64,000 nt of DNA, taken from NCBI GenBank assembly GCA_023548195.1, contig JAJHZJ010000082.1, positions 124,001-188,000 on the forward strand, written 5' to 3'. This DNA comes from Bettongia penicillata ogilbyi (lineage: Eukaryota; Chordata; Mammalia; Diprotodontia; Potoroidae). Below the pieces are notes generated by a model, which was not told the DNA's origin, made no database searches, and worked only from the letters and a program-made list of their open reading frames with translations. The position numbers were made by a program, and so were the translations under genes. Every line of letters begins with the position of its first letter. The stretch's first letter is position 1. Positions 18,732 to 29,290 of the stretch are shown piece by piece.

Positions 18732-19554
18732 AATTAATTTATTTAATTTTTTACATTCATTTTCACAAAATTCTGCATTCCAAATTTTCTCCCCATTTGT
18801 CCCCTCCCCCCACCCCAATACACCAAGCATTCTAATTTCCCCTATCACCAATCTGCCCTCTCTTCTATCATCCTTCCCTTCCCTTGTCCCCATCTTCTCT
18901 TTTGTCCTGTAGGGTCAGTTCACTTTCTATACCCCATTATCTGTATTTCTTATTTCCTAGTAGCAAGAACAATGCTCAACAGTTTTTCCTAGAACTTTGA
19001 GTCCAACTTCTCCCCATCCCTCCCTCACCACCCATTCCCTTTGGGAGGGCAGGCAATTCAATATAGGTCATATCTGTGTAGTTTTGCAAATGACTTCCCT
19101 AATAGTCGTGTTGTGTAAGACTATATTTTCCTGCATCCTATCCTGCTCCCCATTGCTTGTATTCTTTCTTTTGATCCTGTCCTTCCCCAAGAGTGTTGAT
19201 TTCAAATTTCTCCCTCCTCCCATTGCCCTCCCTTCCATCATCACCCCAGCCTGCTTATCCCCTTCTCCCCCACTTTCCTGTATTGTAAGATAGGTTTTCA
19301 TACCAAAATGAGTGTGCATTTTATTCCTTCCTTTACTCGAATGTGATGAGAGGAAACTTCATGTTTTTCTCTCAGCTCCCCTCTTTTTCCCTCCACTAAA
19401 ATGTCTCCTGCCTGCCTCTTCTATGAGAGATAATTTGCCTCATTCCATTTTTCCCTTTATCCTCCCAATACATTTCTCTCTCACTGCTTAACTTCATTTT
19501 TTAAAGATAATGATCCCATCCTATTCAATTCACTCTGTGCTCTCTAGCTCTCTC

Positions 19555-19612
19555 TGTGTGTGCACATGTGTATGTGTGTAAGTGTGTGTGTGTGTCTGTG
19601 TGTGTGTGTGTA
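19555..19612. repeat. (TG)n-rich microsatellite inside HAL1 copy 2
   Basis: An interrupted TG run, at the position equivalent to the AC run of copy 1 once orientation is considered. Confidence 0.8.
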
Positions 19613-19734
19613 ATCCCACCAACCGCCCAGATACTGAAAAGTTTCAATAGTTACAAATATTGTCTTTCCATGTAGGAATGTAACCAGTTCAACTTTAGTA
19701 AATCCCTTATGATTTTTCTTTCATGTTTACCTTT

Positions 19735-20850
19735 TCATGTTTCTCTTGATTTTTGTGTTTGAAAGTCAAATTTTCTTTTCAGCTCTGATCTTTTCATCAA
19801 GAATGCTTGAAAGTCCTCTATTTCATTGAAAGACCATTTTTTCCCCTGAAATATTATACTCAGCTTTTCTGGGTAGGTGATTCTTGGTTTTAGTCCTAGT
19901 TCCTTTGACTTCTGGAATATCATATTCCATGCCTTTTGATCCCTTAGTGTAGAGGCTGCTAGATCTTGTGTTATCCTGATTGTATTTCCACAATACTTAA
20001 AGTTGTTTCTTTCTAGCTGCTTGCAATATTTTCTCCTTGACCTGGGAACTCTGGAATTTGGCCACAATGTTCTTAGGAGTTTCTCTTTTTGGATCTCTTT
20101 CAGGTGGTGATCTGTGGATTCTTTGAATATTTATTTTGACCTCTGGTTCTAGAATATCAAGGCAGTTTTCCTTGATAATTTCATGAAAGATGATGTCTAG
20201 GCTCTTTTTTTGATCATGGCTTCCAGCTAGTCCCATAATTTTTAAATTGTCTCTCCTGGATCTATTTTCCAGGTCAGTTGTTTTCCCAATGATATATTTT
20301 ACATTATCTTCCATTTTTTCATTCTTTTGGTTTTATTTTGTGATTTCTTGGTTTCTCATAACGTCATTAGCCTCCATCTGTTCCATTCTAATTTTTAAAG
20401 AACTGTTTTCTTCAGTGAGCTTTTGAACCTCCTTTTCCATTTGGCTAATTCTGCTTTTTAAAGCATTATTCTCCTTATTGACTTTTTGAACCTCTTTTGC
20501 CAATTGAGTTAGCTTATTTTTCAAGGTGTTATTTTCTTCAGCATTTTTTTTGGGTCTCCTTTAGCAAGGTGTTGACCTGCTTTTCATGCTTTTCTTGCAT
20601 CTCTCTCATTTCTCTTCCCAGTTTTTCCTCCACCTCTCTTACTTGATTTTCAAAATCCTTTTTGAGCTCTTCCATGGCCTGAGAATATTGAATATTTATT
20701 TTGGATGTTTGGGATACAGAAGTCTTGACTTCTATGTCTTTCCCTGATGGTAAGCATTATTCTTCCTCATCAGAAAGGATAGGGGGAGATATCTGTTCAC
20801 CAAGAAAGTAACCTTATATGGTCTTATTCTTTTTTCCCTTTTCTGGGCAT
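19735..20850 (-). pseudogene. L1 ORF1 of HAL1 copy 2, frameshifted
   Basis: An ATGCCC start context is present at 20850 but runs into a stop within nine codons (AAAAAAGAATAAG). Remnants: 20524-20333 (coiled coil, S-Q-M-E-K-E-V-Q-K-L), 20314-19997 (D-L-E-N-R-S-R-R-D-N-L-K-I-M-G-L, then A-R-K-K-Q-L stop) and 20067-19735 (C-terminal domain). It shares with copy 1 both the 8-A tract frameshift (plus-strand T run at about 20544-20551) and the CAACTTTAAG frameshift. A further nonsense codon splits the coiled coil near 20330. Confidence 0.85.
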
Positions 20851-21505
20851 TTTCCCAGCCAGTTACTTGACTTCTGAGATTCCTCTCCACACCCACCTTG
20901 CCTCCAGATCTGCCCAGCTAGTGCTTGGGGTCTGAGATTCAAATGCTGCTTACCAGCCTGAGGGCTTTCAGCGGGGGTGGGGCTGCTATTCAGTGTGAGA
21001 GTAAGTTCAGCTGCTTGGGTGGGGGCAGGGCAACCACCACAGGCTTAGTTTCCTCAGAGGGTTTATGCAGAGACCTTCAATAATGGATCTGAGCTCCTGA
21101 CTGCTTTGCAAGTCCCTATCTGCTGCTGCCTCCACTGCTGCTTCCCGAGGGGGCCTGAGTCATGGGGATACTCCACTCCCCTCTCAGCCAGCCAAAAAGG
21201 CTGTCTCACTGACCTTTGGTGCCTGTGGGTGGAGGGACCTATGTGGCCATTGGAGATTCTGTCCCTGAAGCCTCCTCGGATCTGCTCCTCTCAATGCCGC
21301 GGGACCAAGGCAGGGCTGGGCTCTGCTCCAGGTCCAGTGCATGACGGACCTTTGATGTCAGTTTTTCAGGTCTCTCTGGAACAGAAATCTCCTCCACTCT
21401 GTTGCTGTGTGGCTTCTGCTGCTCCCGAATTTCTTGGCAGTTCTTCTTTACAGGTATTTTATGGGCTGTGGGTTAGGAACTAGCATATGTGAATCTTTCT
21501 ACTGT

Positions 21506-21515
21506 GCCATCTTGG
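21506..21515 (-). promoter_or_regulatory. YY1-like site, HAL1 copy 2
   Basis: Plus-strand GCCATCTTGG is CCAAGATGGC on the element's sense strand. Confidence 0.5.
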
Positions 21516-21524
21516 TTCCTCCCC

Positions 21525-21536
21525 TGGTTCATTTTT
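21525..21536 (+). repeat. Target-site duplication of HAL1 copy 2, right
   Basis: TGGTTCATTTTT, followed by more T. Confidence 0.8.
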
Positions 21537-21549
21537 TTTTTTAACAAAA

Positions 21550-21765
21550 CCCATGGAGAACAATAATAATAACTAAGGTTTATATTGTGCTTTAAATTTT
21601 ATAAAAAAAAAACTTTACATGTATTATTTTACTGGATGCTCATAACAACCCCATTGTTAAATGCTAATACTATCTCCATTTTATGGGAGAAGAAACTGGG
21701 GCTAGAGAAAGTTAAGCAATTTGCCTGAGTTCACACAAACACAACAGTCACATGCGAGCTGGTTA
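21550..21765 (-). repeat. MIR copy
   Basis: TAATAATAACTAAGGTTTAT, CTCATAACAACCCCATTG, CCATTTTATGGGAGAAGAAA, CTGGGGCTAGAGAAAGTTAA in antisense MIR order. Confidence 0.7.
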
Positions 21766-21769
21766 ATAG

Positions 21770-23240
21770 ACATCTGCTAAAACGTTTTATATCCATTGGT
21801 GGGGGAGGGGAGAAGTATTCAACAGGGTTAAAAAAAATTAGGCTGGCAACAAAATATTACTATTACCTGAATTTAGAGGTGATTATATTTGAGAGTAAAA
21901 TAAGTCAACAAGCATCTCTTGGTGCTCATCAGTCATGGTCTTTGGGATAGTAAATGCCCTGTCAAATGCTGAGTCATGCACATCTGTGAAAAGTAAGGTC
22001 TTCTCAACAGATCCAGAGAGAAGCCAATGGCTTCTTAGCCAGAACAGAAACCAGGTGAACTAGGCAGTAATGTGGATGCTACTCCTCACTGGTTGTGTCC
22101 TTTGTGATTTTGCTCCAACAATAGAGAGGTAGCCCAAGCCCAGAATATTTATAGCAACAACAAATCTCTCTGGGTTTCCTTCCTTCCACACATCTGGAGG
22201 TTGACTGTCCCCATCAGTCCTCTTCCAGATTCTCAGTACTATAAGAACATAAAGGCAATGTTTGATTTTGAATTCAAAGGCCACTGGTTCCAGACTCAAG
22301 ACCCTGTGCTTTCTATTTCTTAGTCTCTTGCCAAACACTATTACTGAATAATGTTCAAAAATGATTCCAAGTCAACAGGAATGTCTGTCCTACTTTGATT
22401 TTGCTTCAGCCCCAAATGATCAGCATATGAGAAAGGGATAGTGACAGAAATAAACCAGATCAAGACATCACAGAATAGGTCTGAAGTCCAAAGGGAAGAA
22501 AGAACATGAATTGAGAAAAGTCGTCCTTCAGGTAAGGAGTCAAGCATTAAATTCTCTTTGAAAAGAAATAATAATTTGAATAATCTTGCTCTTGTGATCC
22601 ATAATTACCAAGGACAGTTACCTTTAGAAGTTTCCTGATTACCCTGGTTTTAATCAATTGATTAAATTGATTAAGCCTAATTAAGCTGACTAAGCTTAAT
22701 AGCTTAGTCTAGCCCTGGGAGTTAATACAATTGGTGCATCCCACAAAGGACTTCAAGGATTTCCTACTTCAAAAGACTTGATTTTTTTTACCATGAACAG
22801 TTTTTCCAATTTCAAAGGGAGACATGAGGAGAATACAAGACGCAGTATGTTTGTCTGGATCATTTCCCATGTGATTCATTCCAGATATTCTCAATGTAGA
22901 GGCAAATATAAGACCTTTAGTTTCCAGTATAAATTTACTCCAAAAAAATCATCGAATCCTGGATTGGAAAAACTGGATGTCAGATTAGAAAAGAACTTGG
23001 GGAGCTAATTGATTTTTACATATAAAACCAGCAACCACAATTGGTAGAACTTGACAAGGAAGTAGCTGAGGAGCCAAATATGTTGCAAAAAAGTCTTGAA
23101 TACAGGTCTCTGTTCGTGGAAAGTCAAGGTTGTAGAACATGTGGAATGAGTCATATTTGAACTGAGGAATATGAAGATTTTTGGGGATTTCTCAAAATCT
23201 TTGGGGAGTTCTCAAAAAGGAGAATTCCTTTCTCAGTAGT
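21770..23240. other. Unique sequence
   Basis: 1.5 kb without a recognisable gene or firm repeat. The segment 22644-22705 is a dense cluster of TAAT/ATTA half-palindromes (TCAATTGATTAAATTGATTA and nearby CTAATTAAGC, AAGCTTAATAGCTTAG). Short open frames here show no motif. Confidence 0.4.
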
Positions 23241-23244
23241 AGCA

Positions 23245-23390
23245 AATAACATTATAAAGAATAACAATTCACAAATTTATACAGTAATTTAAATTTTAAG
23301 AGGAGCTTTCCTTTGCAAAGGCCTTGTGAAACAGGTTATAAAAGGAAACCTTAATATCCCCATATTGTAGGAGAATGAATGAATGAGTGA
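23245..23390 (-). repeat. MIR fragment
   Basis: AATTCACAAATTTATACAGT, CTTTGCAAAGGCCTTGTGAA and TTAATATCCCCATATTGTAG correspond to the antisense MIR tail. Confidence 0.45.
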
Positions 23391-23444
23391 ATAAACAAAT
23401 AAGTGATTTAAAAATCATCTTTTTATGGGGGAAGGGAGGCAGAG

Positions 23445-23454
23445 CCAAGATGGT
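23445..23454 (+). promoter_or_regulatory. YY1-like site, HAL1 copy 3
   Basis: CCAAGATGGT, one mismatch from the site in copies 1 and 2. Confidence 0.4.
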
Positions 23455-24198
23455 AGAGTAGAAGCATAGATCTGCTCTAGCTCTACCCCTGAAGACTTTA
23501 AAATACCTGTAAAAAAAATGACTCTAACCAAATTATAGAACAGCAAAAGCCACAAAATGACAGAGTGAAACAGATTTCTAGCCCAAGACAGCCTGGAAGG
23601 CCAACAGGAAAGGCCATCACACCAGGCTTGGAGTGGAGCACAGCCCAGCATGGGACTTGTGGCCACAGATGGGACTGGAGCAGGCTTCAGGGCCCTGAAT
23701 CCTGAGCAACTGCTGCAATTTACAGATTTCTCAACTCAAAAATACCAAAGATAGCTTCAAAGTTCAGTGATAAAGCTCTTTCACCTGAGTGAGAGGGGAG
23801 CTTAGTTGGGCCCCAACTTTGCCCCAGCGCAGCAGCAGACTACAGCAGCAGCATCCACTTCTGGAGTTCTCAGCCTACAGACCCTGGGGGAACTGAGTGG
23901 CTGATATGGGTCTCAGTCCTGAATGGTAGTCCTGAGAGGAGTGCTGACATGGTAAAGCTGGTGGTGGCTGTGGAGAAGGAATACTATTTGCAGATCCAGG
24001 GCAGAAAAAAATTCTTTTGGTTGCTCACAGACCAGAGCACAGGCCAGGAGAGGAGTAAACAGCTCTCCCTTGACTATGCCACTGTGGTGGAACTGCAAAC
24101 TTCATAGAGATATGTCAGAGAATAACTGCAAAAAACCTCTGAAGCCTAGGGAAGTCTATTCCTGCACTTGACAAAGGACTCAAAATTCAAGTAATTCG

Positions 24199-25302
24199 TT
24201 GAGAAAATGCCCCAAAAAGGGGGAAAATAAGACTGTAGAGGATTGCTTTCTTGGTGAAAAGGTATTTTCTTCCATCCTTTCAGATGAGGAAGAGCAAAGC
24301 ATATTATCAGAGGAAGACAGCAAGGTCAAGGATCCTACATCCAAAGCCTTCAAAAAAAATATACAGTGGTCTCAGGCCATGGAAGGGCTCAAAAATTATT
24401 TTGAAAATCAAGTAAGAGAGGTAGAGAAAAAAAATGGAAAGAGGAATGAGAGTAATATAAGAAAATCATGAAAAAATAAGTGAACCGCTTGCTAAAGGAG
24501 ATCCCCTAAAAATGCTAAATAACACCTTTAAAAATAGACTAACCAAAATGGCAAAAGAAGTCCAAAAAGCCAATGAAGAGAAAAATGTCTTAAAAAGCAG
24601 AATTGGCCAAATAGAAAAAGAGGTTCAAAAGCTCACTGAAGAAAATAGTTCTTCAAAAATTAGGATGGAGCAGATTAAAGCTAGTGACTTGATGAGAAGT
24701 CAAGAAATTATAAAACAAAACCAAAAGAATGAAAAAATAGAAGATAATGTGAAATATCTCACTAGAAAAACAACTGACCTGGAAAATAGATCTAGGAAAA
24801 ATAATTTAAAAATTAATGGTCTAATTAAAAACCATGGTCAACAGAAGAGCCTAGACATCATCTTCCAAGAAATTATCAAAGAAAATTGCCCTAATATTCT
24901 AGAACCAGGAAGAAAAGTTGAAATGGAAAGAATTCACTGATCATCCCCTGAAAGAGACCCCAAAAGGAAAACTCCTAGGAATATTGTATTCAAATTCTAG
25001 CATTCTCAGGTCAAAGAGAAAATATTACAAGCAGCCAGAAAGAAATAATTGAAGTATTGGGGAAATACAATCATGATAACATAGGATTTAGCAGCTTCTA
25101 CACTAAGGGATCAAAGGGCTTGGAATATGATATTCCAGCAGTCAAAGGAGGTAGGATTAAAACCAAGAATCACCTACTCACAAAACTTTGTATAATACTT
25201 CAGGGGAATAAATGGAAATTCAATGAAATAGAGGACTTTCAAGCATTCTTATTGAAAAGACCAGAGCTGAAAAGAAATCCAACTTTCAAATACAAGAATT
25301 AA
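24199..25302 (+). pseudogene. L1 ORF1 of HAL1 copy 3, broken
   Basis: Frames 24199-24471 (N-terminal), 24512-24940 (coiled coil I-E-K-E-V-Q-K-L-T-E-E-N, then D-L-E-N-R-S-R-K-N-N-L-K) and 25057-25302 (C-terminal domain ending R-P-E-L-K-R-N). At the site where copies 1 and 2 have an extra base, this copy keeps the frame but has a stop (AAATAATTGAAG), so its lesions are independent there. Confidence 0.8.
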
Positions 25303-25430
25303 GAGAAATATGAAAAGGTAAACAGAAAAGAGAAGCCTCAAGAAATTCATTAAAGTTGCACTATTTACATACCTATATGGAAAGATGATATTTGTAACTC
25401 ATGAGACTTTTTTCAGTATTAAGACAGAGG

Positions 25431-25546
25431 GAATATATATGTGTATGTGTGTGTGTGTGTAGGTGTATATGAGTATGTGTGTGTATATTATATATGTGTA
25501 GGTATGTATATGTACATGGGTGTATGTATGTATGTATATACACAGA
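25431..25546. repeat. TG/TA-rich microsatellite inside HAL1 copy 3
   Basis: Mixed GTGT, TATG and TATATG runs, in the same relative location as the microsatellites of copies 1 and 2. Confidence 0.75.
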
Positions 25547-26347
25547 CAGAGGGCACAGGGTAAGCTGAATATGAAGGGAAAATACTTAAAAATGAAATTT
25601 ACTGTTGAGTAGAATGTACTAGGAGTAAGAGAAAGGGAGAGGTAGAATGTAGCAAATCATCTCACAAAAAAGAAGCAAGAAAGAGCTTTTACAATGGTGA
25701 GGAAGATGGGGGAGATGAAAGGAAATAAGTGAACCTTACTCTTATGGGATTTGGCTTAAGGAGGCAATAACACACACTCAATTGGATATGGAAATCTATT
25801 TTACTCTGCAGGAAGGCAGGGGGAAAAGGAATAGGAGAAGGAAGATGATAGAAAGGACAGCAAACTGGGAAAAGCCTAATAAGAAGCAAACACTATTATG
25901 GGAGGACAGGTCAAGGGAGAGAATGAAATAAATGAAGGGCAGGATAGGACAGAGGGAAATGTGGTTAGTCTTTCACAACATAACTATTATGTTTTGCATG
26001 GCCATGCATGTATGATCTATACTTAATTGCTTGTTTTCTCAATGAGGGTAGGTGAGGAGGGAAGAAAGGAGAGAATAAGGAACTCAATGTTTTAATAATG
26101 AATGTTAAAAATTGTTTTAGCATGCAACTGGGAAATAAGATGCACAGGCAATGGGGTATAGAAATCTGCCCTACAGGAAAATAGAGGGGAGGGAGATGGA
26201 AGAAGCGGGGGCGGTTAACAAAAGGGAGAATAGATTCAAGGAAGGAGTGAATGGGGTACATGATGTCCTGGGACGGGGGAGAGATAGGGAGAGCATTCTG
26301 AATTCAGATTCTTGTGGAAGTGAATGTTGAGAACTGAAAAATAAACC

Positions 26348-26352
<5 letters not shown>

Positions 26353-26405
<53 letters not shown>
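26353..26405. repeat. (TA)n followed by a T run
   Basis: About 19 TA units followed by about 15 T, located at the 3' terminus of HAL1 copy 3 and probably grown from its tail. Confidence 0.85.
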
Positions 26406-26520
26406 AAAAAGCATTTATGAAGTGCTTACTATGAGCAAAGCACCATGCTAGGCACTGGGGATCCAAAAAACAAAAAAGTGAGACGGTCTCTGTCCTAAAG
26501 ACAACAGACTTAGAAGGCCT
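26406..26520 (-). repeat. L2 3'-end fragment
   Basis: AAGTGCTTACTATGAGCAAA, CACCATGCTAGGCACTGGGG, ATCCAAAAAACAAAAAAGTG. Confidence 0.75.
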
Positions 26521-26524
26521 TATC

Positions 26525-26692
26525 TATAAGTAAGATGGAAAGGTCGCATAGTTCTTAGGGTGCAGCAGCAAAGCAAATGTTAACATTTCTTCTTTAATGT
26601 CATTTCCACTGATAAAATCATATTGATTTCCAATTCTGAACCATATGATGGTGCCAAAGACTTTGATAATGAGAACTTTCTTTCCTGGGTCT
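26525..26692 (-). pseudogene. Y-box protein cold-shock-domain pseudogene fragment
   Basis: On the minus strand a frame reads K-V-F-G-T-I-I-W-F-R-I-G-N-Q-Y-D-F-I. This aligns with the nucleic-acid-binding cold-shock domain of vertebrate Y-box proteins (K-V-L-G-T-V-K-W-F-N-V-R-N-G-Y-G-F-I in YBX1), followed by N-D-I-K-E-E where the family has N-D-T-K-E-D, and P-K-N-Y where it has P-R-K-Y. Conserved positions are lost (KWFN to IWFR, GYGFI to QYDFI). No intron is seen across the segment, so a processed pseudogene is likely. Which paralogue it came from cannot be said. Sequence upstream to about 27.1 kb may be the decayed N-terminal part. Confidence 0.65.
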
Positions 26693-27104
26693 TCAGTAGC
26701 TCATACTGCCATACTCAAGGAAGTGAGTTTCCAGGATGATAGATGTTGCTTTTCTCCATGATGACCACAGGGGCTGGGCGGGGAAGCAGGACCAGTACTC
26801 TGGGTGGTACTGTCAATCCTAGCATTTTGGGGCCTGTCTCCTGTACTGGTGGTATGTTGTCAGTAGTTAGTGTTGGTTACTGTGAGGAAGGTGTGCCCTT
26901 TCTCCACAGTACTTGTTCCCCTCAATGACTGTGGGTCTCCAGCAGAGGGAGGGGGGGAACATTGAAAGAGACTCTGCTATTCCCAAGGGTCTTGAGTTCA
27001 AGGTTCTGGGTTATCTCTATCACAGTAAGAAGAGAAATGATGGTTGATGTGACAATGGTAGTTTGACTTCCTTGACACATGCTGTGTCTTTTTCTTAGCT
27101 GCTT

Positions 27105-27270
27105 CAATTGGACTAGTATCCTGACCCCATCTAGTATAGCCCCCTCACTTTACAGATGAAGAGTAAAAGCCCAGAGAGCTTGCCCAAGGTCACACACATA
27201 GTACGTAAACCCGAGTCCTCTGATTCCAAATCCAGAACTCTTTTCACTCCACTCCACTGCCTCTCTGACA
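27105..27270 (-). repeat. MIR-type fragment
   Basis: CCCTCACTTTACAGATGAAG, CTTGCCCAAGGTCACACACA, GAGTCCTCTGATTCCAAATC, TTTTCACTCCACTCCACTGC. Confidence 0.7.
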
Positions 27271-27650
27271 AGATCCTATTATTAGGTTTTGTCATGTAAC
27301 CTCAAAGGTTCTTTTCAGCTTTAAATTTATGATCCTATGAATGCTGGATTGTACCCAACAGAAAAGGTATTAGCCAAAAAACCAAATTAGAGTCAGAAGT
27401 AAAAGAAAACTATCAATTTCCTTGAAAGGTGGCAGTGTTTTGAAAGATTCAGAAATGGGTGGAGAGGTAAAGCAGACTGGTCCTACCAAAAAATACATCT
27501 TGATATATATGACTATATGAATATGATGATCTGATATGAAATAAAAGAAAAGCCTCAGAACAATATTTAGAGAAAAGATCTACTATTTGAAATAAACATC
27601 AAGGCAACTAAGAGGCTATTTGGTGTAGGGAAGGGGTGTAGGGGCCACTA
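27271..27650. other. Unassigned sequence
   Basis: Near 27313-27340 a short 'TTCTTTTCAGCTTTAAATTTATGATCC' is a THER-like SINE end. The rest is unassigned. Confidence 0.35.
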
Positions 27651-27651
27651 A

Positions 27652-27815
27652 ACCATGTATAAGTGCCCTGGAAGCCCTATGCTAACTTAGAAAACCACAT
27701 ATTAACATTATCTATTTTACTGATTTTCTTAGCTATTTTTCAATTTCATTTTAATGTTTCTGCACTCAGGAGCTTTGGGCTGATGCACCTGTAGGCTTCC
27801 TGTCTGATACCTCTG
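27652..27815 (+). mobile_element. hAT-like MITE (GTGTCAAACTC family), copy 2, 5'-truncated
   Basis: GGGCCACTAAACCATGTATA, AACTTAGAAAACCACATATT, AACATTATCTATTTTACTG and the end TCTGATACCTCTG match the family body. The first ~25 bp are missing. Confidence 0.65.
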
Positions 27816-27839
27816 TAGTGAATGGTCTCCAAAGTCATT

Positions 27840-27988
27840 TTAACTTCTGCCTCTGACAAATACTGACTATCTGACTGAGCCTTCCAAGTTCTCACTGGTC
27901 TGATCAGTCACAGTGGGACATGCAATACTTTGTCCTCACCATAGTGTGCATCATCTTCCACGACAAAGGGCAACAACCAACCAACCAT
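27840..27988 (+). mobile_element. RTE 3'-end fragment
   Basis: GGTCTGATCAGTCACAGTGG, CACCATAGTGTGCATCATCT and the CAACAACCAACCAACC tail match the 3' end of the large RTE at 10.2-10.36 kb. Confidence 0.75.
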
Positions 27989-28145
27989 ATGCTTGGTTGG
28001 ACAGGTCACCTAACCCGTGGCAGGTCACATGACCCGTCTGTGTTCTATGCAACTTTCTAAGACAATAAGTGTCTAAGACAAAAAAGTGACCTTGCATTGG
28101 TCAAGGGAAAGGAATAACCCTTTCTATAGAGCCTGCTCTGTGGAG
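27989..28145 (+). mobile_element. MAR1-like SINE, 5'-truncated
   Basis: GTCTGTGTTCTATGCAACTT, TCTAAGACAATAAGTG and GCATTGGTCAAGGGAAAGG follow the MAR1 body. Confidence 0.65.
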
Positions 28146-28834
28146 TTTTCTACTCAAGAGCTCCTTATACTTGTGAAACTGTAAGAATAATACCAATCCA
28201 AAACAATTACCTGAAGAGAATGAAAAATGGGAGGAGATTCTAATCTGGTCATAAAAAATCTTAAACTGGGCAAAGAGGCACATTCTGTAAGACAAATTTG
28301 GGCATAGGGACCTACATGTAGTATAAAAGAAAAACCTTAGAGAAATCAAAACTGGACAGAAAGTCAAAGTTAGAGACAAGGTTTTCCCAAGCAGAAGCAA
28401 CTAACGAGGTCATATTTTCTTTCTTTCTTTCCATCTTTCTTTCTTCCTTCATTCCTTTCTTTCTTTCTTCTTATTGTATTCTTTCTTTACTGGTGCTCAT
28501 TCTAAGGGTTCTGAGATGGGAAAGTTTCTGTTATTAAAAAACAAGGAGAAATAAGATAAAATATTTACCAGACTTTTAAAAAATTCACTAATACATACAA
28601 AAGGGGTATAGCCAAATAACTTTAGGAGCAATGATGAGCAATGATAAAGCTTCTGCATTTCTGAATAATCTACCAACATCAGGGGATACATTACTCAGAC
28701 ATGGGCAACACTATATAAGCCATTCCCAGGGAAGGGTTATTTGTGGCTATAAGACTACCACTGCACTGATACTTTCATTCAATTCACCAAACATTAGCAC
28801 TTGCTATGAACTGATCGCTATGATAACAACCCTT
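28146..28834. other. Unassigned sequence with a pyrimidine microsatellite
   Basis: Holds the TTTC repeat noted separately and short motif-free open frames. No gene seen. Confidence 0.4.
28412..28475. repeat. (TTTC)n microsatellite
   Basis: Interrupted TTCT/TTCC units. Confidence 0.85.
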
Positions 28835-29290
28835 TTGGAGCACAGGGATTTGTACATGGTACAACTTAATAAATTATTAAGTACCTTCTATGTGATAGGC
28901 ACTGTGGGGAATAGAAAATTTAAGAAAACCTGGTCCTTGCCCTCAGGGAGCTTAAAATCTAATGGGAGTAGCTAAAATATACACAAACAAAAACAAGACA
29001 AGGCTGAATGTAAAAACTGTTGTAGGGGACATAAAAGTCAAGTAACATGGGACCATCCTCATAATAACATTAATGCCTCATATTTATATGACACTTTAAG
29101 ACTTACAAAGTATTTCCTTCACAACAACCCTGAGAGATCAGTAGCAGAGATGAGAGATAATTACTTTTGTTGAGAACATGGAAGAAGATTTCTTGGAAGA
29201 ATGTAGCCTCTAAGATGAGCATTTAAGGATAGATTTTAGTAGCAAAAACAATAATGTGAACAAAATTGAGGAAGTTGAAAAGCAAATGAG
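28835..29290 (-). repeat. L2 copy interrupted by MIR
   Basis: TATTAAGTACCTTCTATGTG, CCCTCAGGGAGCTTAAAATC (28.87-29.05 kb), then GAAGATTTCTTGGAAGAATG (29.19 kb) continues the same antisense L2. Between them lies an antisense MIR piece. Confidence 0.7.
29055..29150 (-). repeat. MIR fragment inside L2
   Basis: CATATTTATATGACACTTTA, AGACTTACAAAGTATTTCC and CACAACAACCCTGAGAG. Confidence 0.65.

Larger units (their letters stand above)
18732..21524 (-). mobile_element. Half-L1 (HAL1-like), copy 2
   Basis: A full-length 2.79-kb element in reverse orientation. The 5' end is at 21524 (minus-strand start AGGGGAGGAACCAAGATGGC), the 5'UTR runs to about 20.86 kb, ORF1 remnants occupy 20850-19735, and the purine-rich 3' region ends in an ATTAA-type tail at 18732. 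A 12-bp target-site duplication brackets it (18720-18731 and 21525-21536). The complete absence of ORF2 inside an element with intact ends shows that the deletion predates insertion. Confidence 0.85.
23427..26352 (+). mobile_element. Half-L1 (HAL1-like), copy 3
   Basis: 5' end GGGGGAAGGGAGGCAGAGCC followed by AAGATGG, then a 5'UTR of about 770 bp, ORF1 remnants 24199-25302, and a 1-kb purine-rich 3' region that ends GAACTGAAAAATAAACCAAT. It again has no ORF2. It is more diverged from copies 1 and 2 than those are from each other, for example in the 5'UTR and in the CCCTAAAAATGC replacement of the A tract. Confidence 0.8.

Noticed and set aside
19068..19319. Open frames on both strands at 18515-19319
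   Set aside because: Purine/pyrimidine-biased 3' region of half-L1 copy 2. Bias removes stop codons.
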